Assembly: GCA_029265315.1 (NCBI GenBank)
Contig: JAJUJM010000003.1
Span: 186,001 to 250,000, forward strand
Origin: Actinomycetota bacterium
Lineage (GTDB): Bacteria > Actinomycetota > Coriobacteriia > Anaerosomatales > PHET01
Direction: 5' to 3'
DNA length: 64,000 nt
This document shows, piece by piece, positions 34,767-44,195 of the stretch (positions are counted from its first letter, which is position 1; every line of letters begins with the position of its first letter). The notes below the pieces were generated by a model. The model was given only the letters and a program-made list of their open reading frames with translations. It had not been told where the DNA came from and searched no databases. Both the position numbers and the translations under genes were made by a program.

Positions 34767-36357
34767 TCATGGCATCGGCCAGCAGCCTGATCGTCTCCGG
34801 CGAGGAGTCCGGCAGGTCGATGTGAAGTATACGGCGCCCGTGCGCGGCAAGCGTGATGAGATCACCCTTTGCCTGTGCGCGGTGCAGGCGACCGAGCGTG
34901 AACGGCCATGCGGGAATGTCAAGATCGGTGGCGTCGCGCGTGGTGACCATGATGAAGACACCGCTGTTCGGTCCGCCTTTGTGGAGCTGTCCCGTGGAGT
35001 GGAGGTAGCGGGGTCCCAGCTCGAAACACACCGAGCGGTCGCTCACGGTCGAGACCGTGTCGACGGCATCGCTCAGCGGCCGCAGCAGCTCCGCGTCGTC
35101 CGGCAGGAATCCGAGCACCGCCAGGTAGTCCCGATCGCGAAGCGAGCGAAGTGCATGTAGAATCGCGCCGGTCAGGGTGTGGTCGGCGGGCGCCTCGAGC
35201 GCACCCGGGAAACCGAGTCGCGTCTCACCGTCGTCGTAGTCGGGGTCTGGAGGGACGATCGAGCCGTCCAAGACCGCGTTCGTCGCGGCCTTCGCTTCGG
35301 CCACGTTGGGTTGGTCGAAGGCGTTGACACGCAAGGCGGCACCAGCGAGCGCGACAGCGTACTCCCACGTCACGAACCAAGCGCCGAGTTCGTACGGGTC
35401 CTTGATGTCGATCTCCACGCTCGGGACGTCTCCGGTGGGCACTGGGGTGCCGGTGTCGCGACCGAACACCACGAGGACTTCGTCTGGTCTGGCGGCACGC
35501 GCGCCGACGCCCGGTCCCGCAACGACCGGCACGACGCCACGGCCGTGCTTTCCCAGGGACTCGGCCACCAGCTGTTCGACCCACAGGCCGAACACGCGCA
35601 ACCGTTCGGGTGCAAGCAGGGTGAGTTTGTCGCGCCCCGATGCGTGTCCTGCGGCGATGAGGTGAGCCAGTTCCGGAGGCTCGCCGACCTCAGAGATCTC
35701 GGTTTCGGCAGCGCGTGCAGCTGCGAGCAGTCTGCGGACGTCGATGCCGAGTAGGGCCGCCGGCACGAGGCCGAAGACGGTGAGCGCGGAGTATCTCCCG
35801 CCGACCGACGGCGGAGCCGACACGCACGCACGCATCCGGTCGTCGGCAGCCAGTCTCTCAAGTGCCGAGCCGGGGTCCGTGATGGCCACGAATCTGGCGC
35901 CCGCAACGTCACGACCGAGTGCTCTGTCCGCTCGCTCACGGAAGATCGCGTACAGCGCATTCGGTTCCACGGTGCCACCGGACTTGCTCGCGACCACATG
36001 GATCGTGGTGACCGGGTCCGTGGCGTCCAAGACGCGCTTGACCGTGATGGGCGAAGTCGTGTCGAGGACGTGCAGTCGGGTGCCGTCGCCCGGCAGCATG
36101 CTCCCCATGACGAGCGACGCGAGCGAGGAGCCTCCCATGCCCAGCAGCACGACGTCGGTGAGTCTTTCAGCCTTGATCTCTCCGGCCAGGGCTTCGACGG
36201 CCGGCAGTTCGTTCTCGGCCTTGGTCGCGGCGTCCGTCCATCCCATGAACGCCGCGGCCTCAGCGGCCTTGTCCGGGTCGTCGGTGTACATCGAACCGTC
36301 GCGTGTGATGACGCGGCGGACGACATCGGCGTCGAAGGGGAACAGTGCAAGACCCAT
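34741..36357 (-). CDS. pgi: Glucose-6-phosphate isomerase
   Basis: Glycolytic isomerase of 538 residues interconverting glucose 6-phosphate and fructose 6-phosphate. Motifs include LLGMGGSSLASLV, ASKSGGTVEPN, FVAITDPGS, VGGRYSALTVFG and VNAFDQPNV near the C-terminal part. The form resembles the PGI half of the transaldolase-PGI fusion enzymes found in some anaerobes, but no transaldolase domain is present. ATG at 36357 has AAAGGAC 7 nt upstream. Confidence 0.9.
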   Translation of the reverse strand: MGLALFPFDADVVRRVITRDGSMYTDDPDKAAEAAAFMGWTDAATKAENELPAVEALAGEIKAERLTDVVLLGMGGSSLASLVMGSMLPGDGTRLHVLDTTSPITVKRVLDATDPVTTIHVVASKSGGTVEPNALYAIFRERADRALGRDVAGARFVAITDPGSALERLAADDRMRACVSAPPSVGGRYSALTVFGLVPAALLGIDVRRLLAAARAAETEISEVGEPPELAHLIAAGHASGRDKLTLLAPERLRVFGLWVEQLVAESLGKHGRGVVPVVAGPGVGARAARPDEVLVVFGRDTGTPVPTGDVPSVEIDIKDPYELGAWFVTWEYAVALAGAALRVNAFDQPNVAEAKAATNAVLDGSIVPPDPDYDDGETRLGFPGALEAPADHTLTGAILHALRSLRDRDYLAVLGFLPDDAELLRPLSDAVDTVSTVSDRSVCFELGPRYLHSTGQLHKGGPNSGVFIMVTTRDATDLDIPAWPFTLGRLHRAQAKGDLITLAAHGRRILHIDLPDSSPETIRLLADAMITASRAAR

Positions 36358-36429
36358 GTGTGTCCTTTCCGGAAGAGACGTAAGACCCCTCTCGTTTGTT
36401 CCCCTTGAGCTCGGGTCTCTGGCGACGGG

Positions 36430-37380
36430 TCAGTCTTCGGTACCGGCGGCCTCCAGGGGGACCGTCTCGATTCGGTCCGGGGTCTCGAGTCGAGCGACGG
36501 CCACCCCGCCTCCCACGACCAAGGCGCCACCGAGCACGGTGCTCCACGTGAGAGGTTCTGCTAGGAACAGCGCAGCGAACAGCACAGCGCTCACAGGTTC
36601 GACATAGGTCAGTATCGCGGCGTGGTCGGTGCGGACGCGGCGTAGTCCGCCAAGGAAGATGAACCCAGCGAATGCGGTGTGCACCACACCGAGGGATATG
36701 AGCGAGACATAGGCAAGAGGTGTGCCGGGACCGTCGCCGTGCAGATACGCCGCGACGACGAACGGCAGCAGGACGAGAGAGGCGACCCCGTATTCGGTGA
36801 CCATGAGTGCGGCGCTCGAGATGCCACGCAGGATCTTCTTCGAACGCAGAAGCAGAGTCGCGTACGTGAGCGCGGAGGCGAACGCCAAGCCGGCTCCAAG
36901 GACCTCGCGTCCGTTTGACAGAGACAGGCCGTGCGGCGCGAGGATGACGACGATGCCCGTGAGCGCCAGGGCCAGTGGCGCTATCACACGGCGGTCGAAC
37001 GGCTCGTTGGTCACGTACGGTGCGAGAGAGGCCACGAAGACGGGGCCCGTGTAGGCGAGCAGCTCAGCAGTGGCGACCGTGGTGAGGTCGATGGCTGTCA
37101 GGAAGAGGAACCAGTTCAGGGTGAGTATCAGCCCCTGTCCCATGACCTGGAGCAACTTCGTGCGGCCGAGGGTGGTGAGCTCGCGCCACCCTCCCGTGGC
37201 TGTGAGGTAGCTGGCGATCACGATCCATGCGAAGAAGACCCGGAAGAACACCTTGACCACGGATGCGCCATCCGCCGAACGCATGACGAGTGGTATCGAG
37301 CCCCAGATAAGGCCCGCTATCGCGATGCGGGTCAGACCAGTGAGACGATCACGATGATCAGGGTGCGCGGTCGAGTCCAT
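36430..37380 (-). CDS. EamA/DMT family transporter
   Basis: Inner-membrane permease of 316 residues with ten predicted helices in two EamA repeats (~18-145 and ~160-300); the repeat feature FVASLAPYVTNEPFD and later LTYVEPVSAVLFAALFLAEP are typical. The substrate (metabolite or amino acid export) is unknown. The ATG at 37380 lacks a Shine-Dalgarno, but minus-strand TAGACT ends 8 nt upstream, consistent with a leaderless transcript. Longer readings to 37461 add only unconserved residues. Confidence 0.9.
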   Translation of the reverse strand: MDSTAHPDHRDRLTGLTRIAIAGLIWGSIPLVMRSADGASVVKVFFRVFFAWIVIASYLTATGGWRELTTLGRTKLLQVMGQGLILTLNWFLFLTAIDLTTVATAELLAYTGPVFVASLAPYVTNEPFDRRVIAPLALALTGIVVILAPHGLSLSNGREVLGAGLAFASALTYATLLLRSKKILRGISSAALMVTEYGVASLVLLPFVVAAYLHGDGPGTPLAYVSLISLGVVHTAFAGFIFLGGLRRVRTDHAAILTYVEPVSAVLFAALFLAEPLTWSTVLGGALVVGGGVAVARLETPDRIETVPLEAAGTED

Positions 37381-37464
37381 GGGTGTGGAGTCTAACGCAC
37401 GGATGCGCGTGTTTCTTCGCGATGCACTGTAAGGAGTCGCGTCGAATCGCGACCTACCCACGTA

Positions 37465-37519
37465 CGCCTCGAGGGAGCCTCCCGCCGCCCCCCAGTGATG
37501 CGGGAGGCACCCTCGGGCG
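37465..37519 (+). other. Long imperfect hairpin in the leader of the small exported peptide gene
   Basis: Bases 37465-37485 pair with 37500-37519: an inner 9-bp perfect stem (GCCTCCCGC with its complement), one A-A mismatch, six more pairs, one bulged T and four outer pairs, 19 bp in all with a 14-nt loop. It lies in the 179-nt gap between divergent genes, 40 nt before the ATG at 37560. A second small pairing (GCACCCT with AGGGTGT, 37508-37537) could compete with it. It does not match GEMM, preQ1, TPP, cobalamin or SAM riboswitch consensus as far as can be judged by eye. Confidence 0.6.
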
Positions 37520-37559
37520 ACATCCCATCAGGGTGTCAGGGCGGATCGGGGGTCCCGGA

Positions 37560-37745
37560 ATGTCTCATCTGAAGCTCGTCGCGCGAATGTTGGTAGCGGC
37601 GCTGATCGCGCTTGTGCTATGTCCTGCGGCGGTGTTTGCCGGCGGGGACCAGGTGAACCGGCCTGATGAATCCGGCACCAAGGAGCTGAAGGCCTCCGGG
37701 GACAACCCGGTCTGGGCACCTCGCGAGCAACGCTCCGCACGCTAG
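37560..37745 (+). CDS. Small exported peptide, hypothetical
   Basis: Predicted 61-residue product. It has a clear signal peptide (Lys/Arg start, then ARMLVAALIALVLCPAAVFA followed by GG), leaving a mature peptide of ~33 charged residues (…NRPDESGTKELKASG…). GGGGGT precedes the ATG by ~7 nt. The gene ends 23 nt before the convergent multiheme cytochrome gene ends. No family is recognised. The clean signal sequence and structured leader argue for a real gene, but its short length leaves doubt. Confidence 0.55.
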   Translation: MSHLKLVARMLVAALIALVLCPAAVFAGGDQVNRPDESGTKELKASGDNPVWAPREQRSAR

Positions 37746-37768
37746 CGCGCTCTGCTTACCCAAGCTCC

Positions 37769-40700
37769 CTAGTGGCACTCCGTGGACGCGGTATCGCAGC
37801 TCGTCTTGTTATAGTCGCCGCTCGTTGGGTGCGAGTAGCTCGTGATGCCGTAGGTCGCGCTCTGCATCGAGTACGGCGCCGGATCGGTCGTGAAGACAAT
37901 CATGTGGGGCCGGTCGAAGCCGTGAGGGATGCGGCTGTGGCAGTAGGGGCACGGTGCGTAGCGGTGACGAAGACCGGTCGCGCCGGTTGTCGAGAAGTGC
38001 AGGTTGCCGCCGCCGGCCGGTTTCGCGAACCCGGACGTGTTCAAGTCATGGCAGATCCCGCACAACGACGTGGTGTAATCGTCCGGTGTGACCGTCGTGC
38101 TCCACGACCCCTTCAGGACGAAGGAGTACGCTGATCCGTGCGGTCCCTTCGGCGCGCCGCCGGTCAGGTTGGTGGTGTGGCAGTCCGAGCAGGTCATCCG
38201 CGAGGTCGAACTCCAGGAATCGAGGTATCCGCCAGCGGTGCTGGCCTTGCTGGTTCCAACCACCGCATGGTACGAGGCGTTGTTCGGGTTGAATTCCATG
38301 GCGGCGTCCGTGGCGCCATAGCCTCCTGAACCGCCCGTCGTGGGCAGCGAAGTGTAGGAGCTGTGGCACTTGAAGCAGACGTATGCCTCAAGGTCGGTGC
38401 TCTGGCCGTCGATTCGCTCCGCCACGTAGCCGGTTGGCGTCGTCCAGGCACTTGGCCACGTCGAAGGTCTGACGCCTGTGCTTCCCCAGAACACCGCGCC
38501 GGCGGTGCTCTCACCCGGCGTGTGGGTGCCTCGTCTCGTGGTGTGCGCCTCGTGGCAGTCGACACACTCGACGTGTCGACGGTCTCCACCGAAGGCCCCC
38601 GCTGTCTCCACGTCGGAATGGCGTGCGCTGAACGTCGCGATGGGGTGGGTGCCGATCTTGGGATCGAAAAGCCGGTTCTCGTGCCAATCAGTGAAGCCTG
38701 CGGACCCCCATGTGCCCGACGCCGAGACGACATCGAGGTGGCCGTCGGCGTCGATGTCAGCCACGCGGACCGACGTGACGCTGCCGCCGAGAGACGCGAG
38801 GTCGCGGAAGATCCACGCCGCACCTATTCCGTCGGCGTTCTCGTACCAGTCGACCTGTCCTGAGCTGTCCACGATGTCCGTGTCGCCGTCTGCATCCATG
38901 TCGCCCAGCGCCACGGAGTCGTGCTGGCCCACGTCCAAGGTCACGGTCGTCGTGGTCCAGGTGCTGCCGTCGCCTGTGGCGTTGTCATACCAGTAGATCG
39001 GGTAACCTTGGGGTGTCGTCGCCTTCCATCCTGCGCCCACGACGAGGTCGCTCACTCCGTCTCCATCGATGTCGCCGATTCGTGCCGAATACAGCGACAC
39101 GGTCGGAGATGCCGCCACCGACATCGCCCATCCGCCGCCACCGACCGTGGGATTGCGGTACCAGCGGACGTACTGGTCGATGCCCACGCTCACGACGTCG
39201 GGGTCGATGTCGGCATCGATGCGCCCCACGTCCACGGCCGTCACCGTGCCCACCACCGTGTGCAGCAGCACGTGGTTCCACGACGCTCCGCTGCCGGTGT
39301 TCTCGTGCAGGAAGACGGCACCGGTGTTCTGGCCTGAGACGATGTCGCTGTCGCCGTCCATGTCGACGTCCGCCACCGCGACGCTGGCCGCCGCTGTGCC
39401 AAGACCCGTCATGATGACGGGGTTCGCGCTCCAGGTGTTGCCGTCGCCGGACGTGTTGCTCAGCCAGGCCACGCTCATGACGGCCCCTGACACGCCCATG
39501 ACGATGTCGTTGTCGGCATCACCGTCGATACGTCCGATCGCCACCGAGTTGATCTGAAGCGAGCTTGTGTACGCCGTGACGGTCGTCCATATCGACCCGC
39601 TTGCCGAGTTCCTGTAGACGTAGACCTCACCGGTGCGCGACCCGCTGACGATGTCGAGATCGCCGTCTCCGTCGATGTCGCCAACGGCGACGGAATAGTG
39701 GATGTCCGGGTCGCTGCCGACGCGCCGCGAAAACCAGTCGGGCTGGTAGCCCGGCGTCTGCTTCGTGACCGTCTCGATGTCGGGCATATAGTCGTGACAC
39801 CCTCCGCCGCACGATGTCCACGAGCTCCGGCTACCATGGCAGCCGAAACACAGACGCTCCTCGCGGCTCCTCGAGTCGTTGGCGCGCTGAAGCGGCGGGA
39901 AATGCCCGCCAGTGAAGGCCGTGAGGCGCGCGTTGTCAGAGCCGTGGGGGTCATGGCAGTTGTCGCAGCCCGCGCTCATGTCTCCGGCGCCGATGTCATC
40001 AAAGTGACCGCCGGAGGTCATCTGGGACTTGTCCCAGCCCGGGAAGAAGGTCGCGGTGACAGACGGGAAGACCACGCTGTGCGGGACGATCGTGGACGTG
40101 GCGATCGTTCTGGTGGGCGGTGCCGTGTCGTGGCACGACAGGCAGAACGTACTCGGGTCACTCGGAGTGTTGCGGGTGTTGTCCGGGTCGCTCATGCGCG
40201 CCGGCGACCATACCGCGGTGCCCGTGGTGACCGTGTGGGAGTTGTGGCAGTTCGCGCAGGCCAGCAGTGCACCGGTCACGCCAGCGACATCGTGTGTGCT
40301 GGCGCGCTGGAACTCCTTGGCGACGTAGCGTCCGTTCCACGTGTTGGAGTCGCCCGTGGGACCGTGGCATTCGTAGCACAGCGTCTTGTCCTCGGCTCCG
40401 CTGCCGAGCGCGAACGCGTTCAGGTAGTCAGCGCCTTCGGCGCCGTGACGCTGGTGGCACACGAGACACTGGACGCCGCTGCCGCTCGTCGGCGTGATCT
40501 GGCAGGTGGTGTCGTGCGTTGGCGGCGGTGTCCAGGGGTACTCGGCGTGAGGTCCTTGGTAGATCGTCTGATGGTCTCCGCCTGAGCGTGAGTAGTAGCC
40601 GATGTCGCTGATCTTGGAGTTGGGGTTCGCGCCGTGGCAGCCGAAACAGAAGCCGTTACCGGCGCCGCCCGATGAGGCGTCCACGCGGGTCTTCGAGCCG

Positions 40701-41839
40701 TCAGACTGCCAGTTGAACAGGAGCTTCGGGTAGACACCCGGGTCAGCGTGGACGTCGTGGCAGTCGCTGCAGCGCAGCGTCCCCTCGGCGAACGGGTGCC
40801 ACGAATCACCGAACACATCGGGAGCCTGGTCGGCGCACAACAGGAACTCGGCTTCGACGTTCGGTCCGTGCGCGCCGGCGGCAGGCAGCGACGCGCTTTC
40901 GTTGCCGTGGCAGTAGAAGCACACCTCGGTCGAGACTCTGGCCAGGATCGGCGACTCGGCCGCGTCGTGGGGACTGTGGCATGCCCGGCAGGTCTTCGAG
41001 GTCTCCGCGTAGCGGCCGTGTGGCATGACCGTGTAGCCCACCGCGTATGAAGAGAAGTGCCTGAGGCTCGCTGAAGCGATGTCGCGCTCGGTGTCCATTC
41101 GGACACCCGCGCCCAGCTCCGTCCAGGCCATGAGCGTCTCGTCCCAGGTGCAGAGGCACGCTGTGCGTGAGACCCACCCGCGCTCGAATCGATCTCCGCC
41201 GGGGACGTGGTAGGCCACCTCGAGTCCGACGTCGCGTCTGAACACGGTGCCATCAGGACCGAACTCCAGAGCCGGAGTCATCAACGCCGTGGCTGACGTG
41301 TTCGTTGAGAGGCCGGGCCGCTCTCGTATCTCGAGTCGGGTGTCTTCGTCCAACGCGCGTCGAGGGACCTGGAGGCGGACCTCGCCGTTGGCGGCTATCA
41401 GCTCGCCTCCCGACCCGCTCTTGACGGTCTCGCTGATCCATACGTCATCGTTGGCGACTGTGCGGCCCTGCGGGCCTTGGACCACTCCTCGGGACGAGGC
41501 GATGCGGTAGCGGTACCGTCCCAAGGCCTCGGCATCGATTCGGTCCTCGAAGTGTGTCGCGGGTGTCACTGCGATGCGTCGGAAGCGGGTCTCGCCGGGT
41601 CCGGCACGGTAGATCACATAACCTTCAGCGCCTCGGACGGCCGTCCATTCGAGACGATTCGCCAAGTGCCCGGCGGTGGCGGTGACGGCCTTGGGCGGCG
41701 GTGGTCCGTCGAGATGGGCGAAAACCAGAGCGGCGAACGCGAATCCGAAGATGAGTAGCCGCAGCGACGGGATGTGTGTGTGTTCTGGTCTTTGGACCGC
41801 CCCGCTCAACAGTCCCCCCTGAGGAAACGTTCGACGCAC
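37769..41839 (-). CDS. Large multiheme cytochrome c with FnIII and embedded seven-repeat beta-propeller
   Basis: Predicted exported electron-transfer protein of ~1,356 residues. Order: N-terminal hydrophobic signal/anchor (~26-45), fibronectin III-like domain (~52-125), ZU5-like segment (~140-235), a heme block (~283-678) with ten CXXCH motifs plus one CX3CH (CGGGCH), then seven VCBS/FG-GAP-type repeats with Asp-rich loops (DIDGDGDLD-like; ~705-1060), and a second heme block (~1094-1330) with five CXXCH motifs. It ends exactly at a CH pair (STECH). So 15 standard heme sites. Likely cell-surface electron transfer. GTG at 41839 is used; TTG at 41809 has a better AGGGGGG site. No membrane anchor other than the N-terminal helix is visible. 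Confidence 0.9.
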   Translation of the reverse strand: MRRTFPQGGLLSGAVQRPEHTHIPSLRLLIFGFAFAALVFAHLDGPPPPKAVTATAGHLANRLEWTAVRGAEGYVIYRAGPGETRFRRIAVTPATHFEDRIDAEALGRYRYRIASSRGVVQGPQGRTVANDDVWISETVKSGSGGELIAANGEVRLQVPRRALDEDTRLEIRERPGLSTNTSATALMTPALEFGPDGTVFRRDVGLEVAYHVPGGDRFERGWVSRTACLCTWDETLMAWTELGAGVRMDTERDIASASLRHFSSYAVGYTVMPHGRYAETSKTCRACHSPHDAAESPILARVSTEVCFYCHGNESASLPAAGAHGPNVEAEFLLCADQAPDVFGDSWHPFAEGTLRCSDCHDVHADPGVYPKLLFNWQSDGSKTRVDASSGGAGNGFCFGCHGANPNSKISDIGYYSRSGGDHQTIYQGPHAEYPWTPPPTHDTTCQITPTSGSGVQCLVCHQRHGAEGADYLNAFALGSGAEDKTLCYECHGPTGDSNTWNGRYVAKEFQRASTHDVAGVTGALLACANCHNSHTVTTGTAVWSPARMSDPDNTRNTPSDPSTFCLSCHDTAPPTRTIATSTIVPHSVVFPSVTATFFPGWDKSQMTSGGHFDDIGAGDMSAGCDNCHDPHGSDNARLTAFTGGHFPPLQRANDSRSREERLCFGCHGSRSSWTSCGGGCHDYMPDIETVTKQTPGYQPDWFSRRVGSDPDIHYSVAVGDIDGDGDLDIVSGSRTGEVYVYRNSASGSIWTTVTAYTSSLQINSVAIGRIDGDADNDIVMGVSGAVMSVAWLSNTSGDGNTWSANPVIMTGLGTAAASVAVADVDMDGDSDIVSGQNTGAVFLHENTGSGASWNHVLLHTVVGTVTAVDVGRIDADIDPDVVSVGIDQYVRWYRNPTVGGGGWAMSVAASPTVSLYSARIGDIDGDGVSDLVVGAGWKATTPQGYPIYWYDNATGDGSTWTTTTVTLDVGQHDSVALGDMDADGDTDIVDSSGQVDWYENADGIGAAWIFRDLASLGGSVTSVRVADIDADGHLDVVSASGTWGSAGFTDWHENRLFDPKIGTHPIATFSARHSDVETAGAFGGDRRHVECVDCHEAHTTRRGTHTPGESTAGAVFWGSTGVRPSTWPSAWTTPTGYVAERIDGQSTDLEAYVCFKCHSSYTSLPTTGGSGGYGATDAAMEFNPNNASYHAVVGTSKASTAGGYLDSWSSTSRMTCSDCHTTNLTGGAPKGPHGSAYSFVLKGSWSTTVTPDDYTTSLCGICHDLNTSGFAKPAGGGNLHFSTTGATGLRHRYAPCPYCHSRIPHGFDRPHMIVFTTDPAPYSMQSATYGITSYSHPTSGDYNKTSCDTASTECH

Positions 41840-42038
41840 AACGGCTCAATTGTGGCACGAATGACCCCTTAATTGTTCTTAGCGTGAGCGGACCGGTAGC
41901 GCCTGAATAACAGCAGCTCAGAGGCGGTGTTTGTTAGTACTGCCCCATTGCGAGAGGCAGTTCTCGGATAAGGCTGAAGATACCTTTTGTCACGCCCCAC
42001 CCGGTCGCGCCGGATGTGCGTGAACGCCGGATGCGGCT
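41840..42038. other. Intergenic region between hypE and the multiheme cytochrome gene
   Basis: This 199-nt gap is AT-richer than its surroundings and should hold the cytochrome promoter (minus strand) and the end of the hyp transcript. A 6-bp hairpin (ACTGCC 41939-41944 with 41956-41961) and a direct repeat of CGCCGGATG (near 42009 and 42025) are visible. No clear promoter pair, riboswitch or terminator could be assigned. Confidence 0.4.
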
Positions 42039-43049
42039 TCAGCAGATACGCGGCAGCTGCTCGCCGACGAGCATGTCCATGATGCGCGTGGCGCCGAACG
42101 CGGTCTTGACGTAGACACGGCCGGCATGCCCTTCCGTCACCTCGCCGACGATGGCGGCATCCGTGCCATAGGGAGCCGAACGCATCGCTTCAAGAGCGGC
42201 CTCGGCTTGGTCGGCCGGGACGACAGCTACCATCTTGCCCTCGTTGGCGACCTGGAAGACGTCGTAGCCAAGCATCTCGGAAGCTCCACGCACCTGTGGT
42301 TTGACGGGGACCAGAGTCTCGTCGATGCTGATCTGTGCGCCGGATGCCGTGGCCAATTCATTCAAGGTCGATGCGAGGCCGCCTCGCGTCGGGTCCCTGA
42401 AGCAACGCGTGCCCGGAGCGGCCGCCAGCGTCGCTGCCACGAGAGCGTTCAGGGGCGCCGCATCGCTCTCGATGTCGGTGGAGAACGACAGCCCTTCACG
42501 TGTCGAGATGATCGCGATGCCGTGATCGCCGAGAGAGCCTGACAGGAGCACTTTGTCGCCGGGTCGGCAGTACGAGCCCGAGAGGTCCACGCCCTCCGCC
42601 AGGATGCCCACGCCGGCCGTGTTGATGAAGCAGCCGTCCCCGTGGCCCTTCTCGACCACCTTGGTGTCGCCGGTGACGATGTGCACACCGGCTTCGCTCG
42701 CCGCATCTCGCATCGAGGCGAGGATGCGTCGCAGGTCCTCGATCGCGAACCCCTCTTCGAGCACGAAGCCCACTGAGAGATACAGTGGGGTCGCGCCGCT
42801 GGTCGCGATGTCGTTCACGGTGCCGCAGACCGCGAGGCGTCCGATGTCGCCGCCGGGGAAGAACAGCGGGTGCACCACGTATGTGTCCGTGGACAGCGCG
42901 ATCCGGTTCCCCGGGAACGGAAGGGATGCGGCGTCATCGAGTCGCTTCAGAGCGTCCTCGTGAAACTCCGCGACGAAGACGTCATCGATGAGCTCGCGCA
43001 TCATGGTGCCGCCGGAACCGTGAGCGAGCAGGATGCGGTCGGATCGCAT
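42039..43049 (-). CDS. hypE: Hydrogenase maturation protein HypE
   Basis: Carbamoyl-dehydratase of 336 residues that turns the carbamoyl group delivered by HypF into the cyanide ligand of the [NiFe] site. AIR-synthase/SelD-like fold: LLAHGSGGTMMRELI, STDTYVVHPLFFPGGDIG, DPTRGGLASTLNE. The mandatory C-terminal Cys is present (…PRIC). GAAAGGCACCCC precedes its ATG. Last gene of the nik-hyp operon on the minus strand. Confidence 0.97.
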   Translation of the reverse strand: MRSDRILLAHGSGGTMMRELIDDVFVAEFHEDALKRLDDAASLPFPGNRIALSTDTYVVHPLFFPGGDIGRLAVCGTVNDIATSGATPLYLSVGFVLEEGFAIEDLRRILASMRDAASEAGVHIVTGDTKVVEKGHGDGCFINTAGVGILAEGVDLSGSYCRPGDKVLLSGSLGDHGIAIISTREGLSFSTDIESDAAPLNALVAATLAAAPGTRCFRDPTRGGLASTLNELATASGAQISIDETLVPVKPQVRGASEMLGYDVFQVANEGKMVAVVPADQAEAALEAMRSAPYGTDAAIVGEVTEGHAGRVYVKTAFGATRIMDMLVGEQLPRIC

Positions 43050-43093
43050 GGGGTGCCTTTCGCCGGGGTGGCCAGGTACTACGAAGCGAGCGC

Positions 43094-44191
43094 TCAGCTT
43101 TCGGGTCTGCCGTAATCAGTGAAGCGGTAGTAGGCCGCGCAGCTTCCTTCACTCGACACCATGCACGGGCCCACAGGGTGTTCCGGAGTGCACGCGCGGG
43201 CGAAGAGCTTGCATTCGAACGGAAGGGTCACTCCACGTAGGACCTCACCGCACTGGCATCCTTTGATCTCCTTCGGCTCCGGAAGCGTGACCGGCAATCT
43301 GCGGGCGGCGTCGAACCGCGCGAACTCCTCGCGGATCCCAAGGCCCGTGCCCGGGATCACGCCGATGCCACGCCAGTCCGCGTCGGTCGGTTCGAAGACG
43401 CGCTCGACGATGGCCTGTGCGGTAGGGTTGCCCTCAGGCAGAACGCCCCGATGGTACGCGATCTCGATCTCGGCGCGTCCTTCTTCGAGCTGCTTCAAGA
43501 TCATGTACACGCCCTGTAGCACGTCCACCGGCTCGAAACCGGTGATGACGCCCGGCACGCCGTATCGTTCGGCGAGGAAGCGGTACGGTTCGCTGCCGAT
43601 GATGGTGGACACGTGTCCCGGAAGGATGAAGGCATCGATCTGGACCTCAGGGTCGTTCACGAGGGCCTCAAGCGCTATTGGCACGGTCTTGTGGGCGCAG
43701 AACACGCTGAAGTTCTCGAGTCCTTGGTCCTGTGCGCGCAGGATGGCCGAAGCGATCAAGGGGGCTGTGGTCTCGAAGCCGACCGCGACGAAGACCACTT
43801 CACGTCCCGGCTCCTTCTCGGCGAGCGCGAGGGCGTCGAGCGGCGAATAGACGATCCGCACGTCACGTCCTTCGGCCTTCTCGCGTGCGAGGGACGAGTA
43901 GCTGCCCGGCACCTTCATCATGTCGCCGAACGTCGTCAGGATCACGTCCGGACGCTGGGCCAAGGCCACCGCGTGATCGATATCGTGGTTCGCCGTGACG
44001 CAGACGGGGCAACCAGGCCCCGACAACAACGTGACCCGCTCGGGCATCACGGCGCGCAGCCCGTTCTTCGCGATCGAAACCGTGTGTGTCCCGCAGACCT
44101 CCATGATCTTGACGGGGCCCGTGTCGGTCTTGGAGATGGCCTCGATCAGGCCCCGTGCGATGACGGGGTCACGGAACGCGGAGAGGTCCAT
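43094..44191 (-). CDS. hypD: Hydrogenase maturation protein HypD
   Basis: Iron-sulfur scaffold of 365 residues that assembles Fe(CN)2CO together with HypC. Conserved motifs: MEVCGTHTVSIAKNGLR, LLSGPGCPVCVT, GFETTAP, FCAHKTVP, ILPGHVSTIIG and the C-terminal Cys-rich CQCGEVLRG with further Cys to the end for the 4Fe-4S cluster. Four bases separate its start from the hypC stop, and 44 nt from hypE. Confidence 0.97.
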   Translation of the reverse strand: MDLSAFRDPVIARGLIEAISKTDTGPVKIMEVCGTHTVSIAKNGLRAVMPERVTLLSGPGCPVCVTANHDIDHAVALAQRPDVILTTFGDMMKVPGSYSSLAREKAEGRDVRIVYSPLDALALAEKEPGREVVFVAVGFETTAPLIASAILRAQDQGLENFSVFCAHKTVPIALEALVNDPEVQIDAFILPGHVSTIIGSEPYRFLAERYGVPGVITGFEPVDVLQGVYMILKQLEEGRAEIEIAYHRGVLPEGNPTAQAIVERVFEPTDADWRGIGVIPGTGLGIREEFARFDAARRLPVTLPEPKEIKGCQCGEVLRGVTLPFECKLFARACTPEHPVGPCMVSSEGSCAAYYRFTDYGRPES

Positions 44192-44195
44192 GGGG

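Noticed and set aside
37400-37560. c-di-GMP (GEMM) riboswitch before the small peptide gene
   Set aside because: The needed GCAAA and GACGCAAAGCC-type core is not present.
41840-42038. c-di-GMP riboswitch before the multiheme cytochrome
   Set aside because: GCTACCGG-like bases occur, but not the conserved core nor the two-stem layout.
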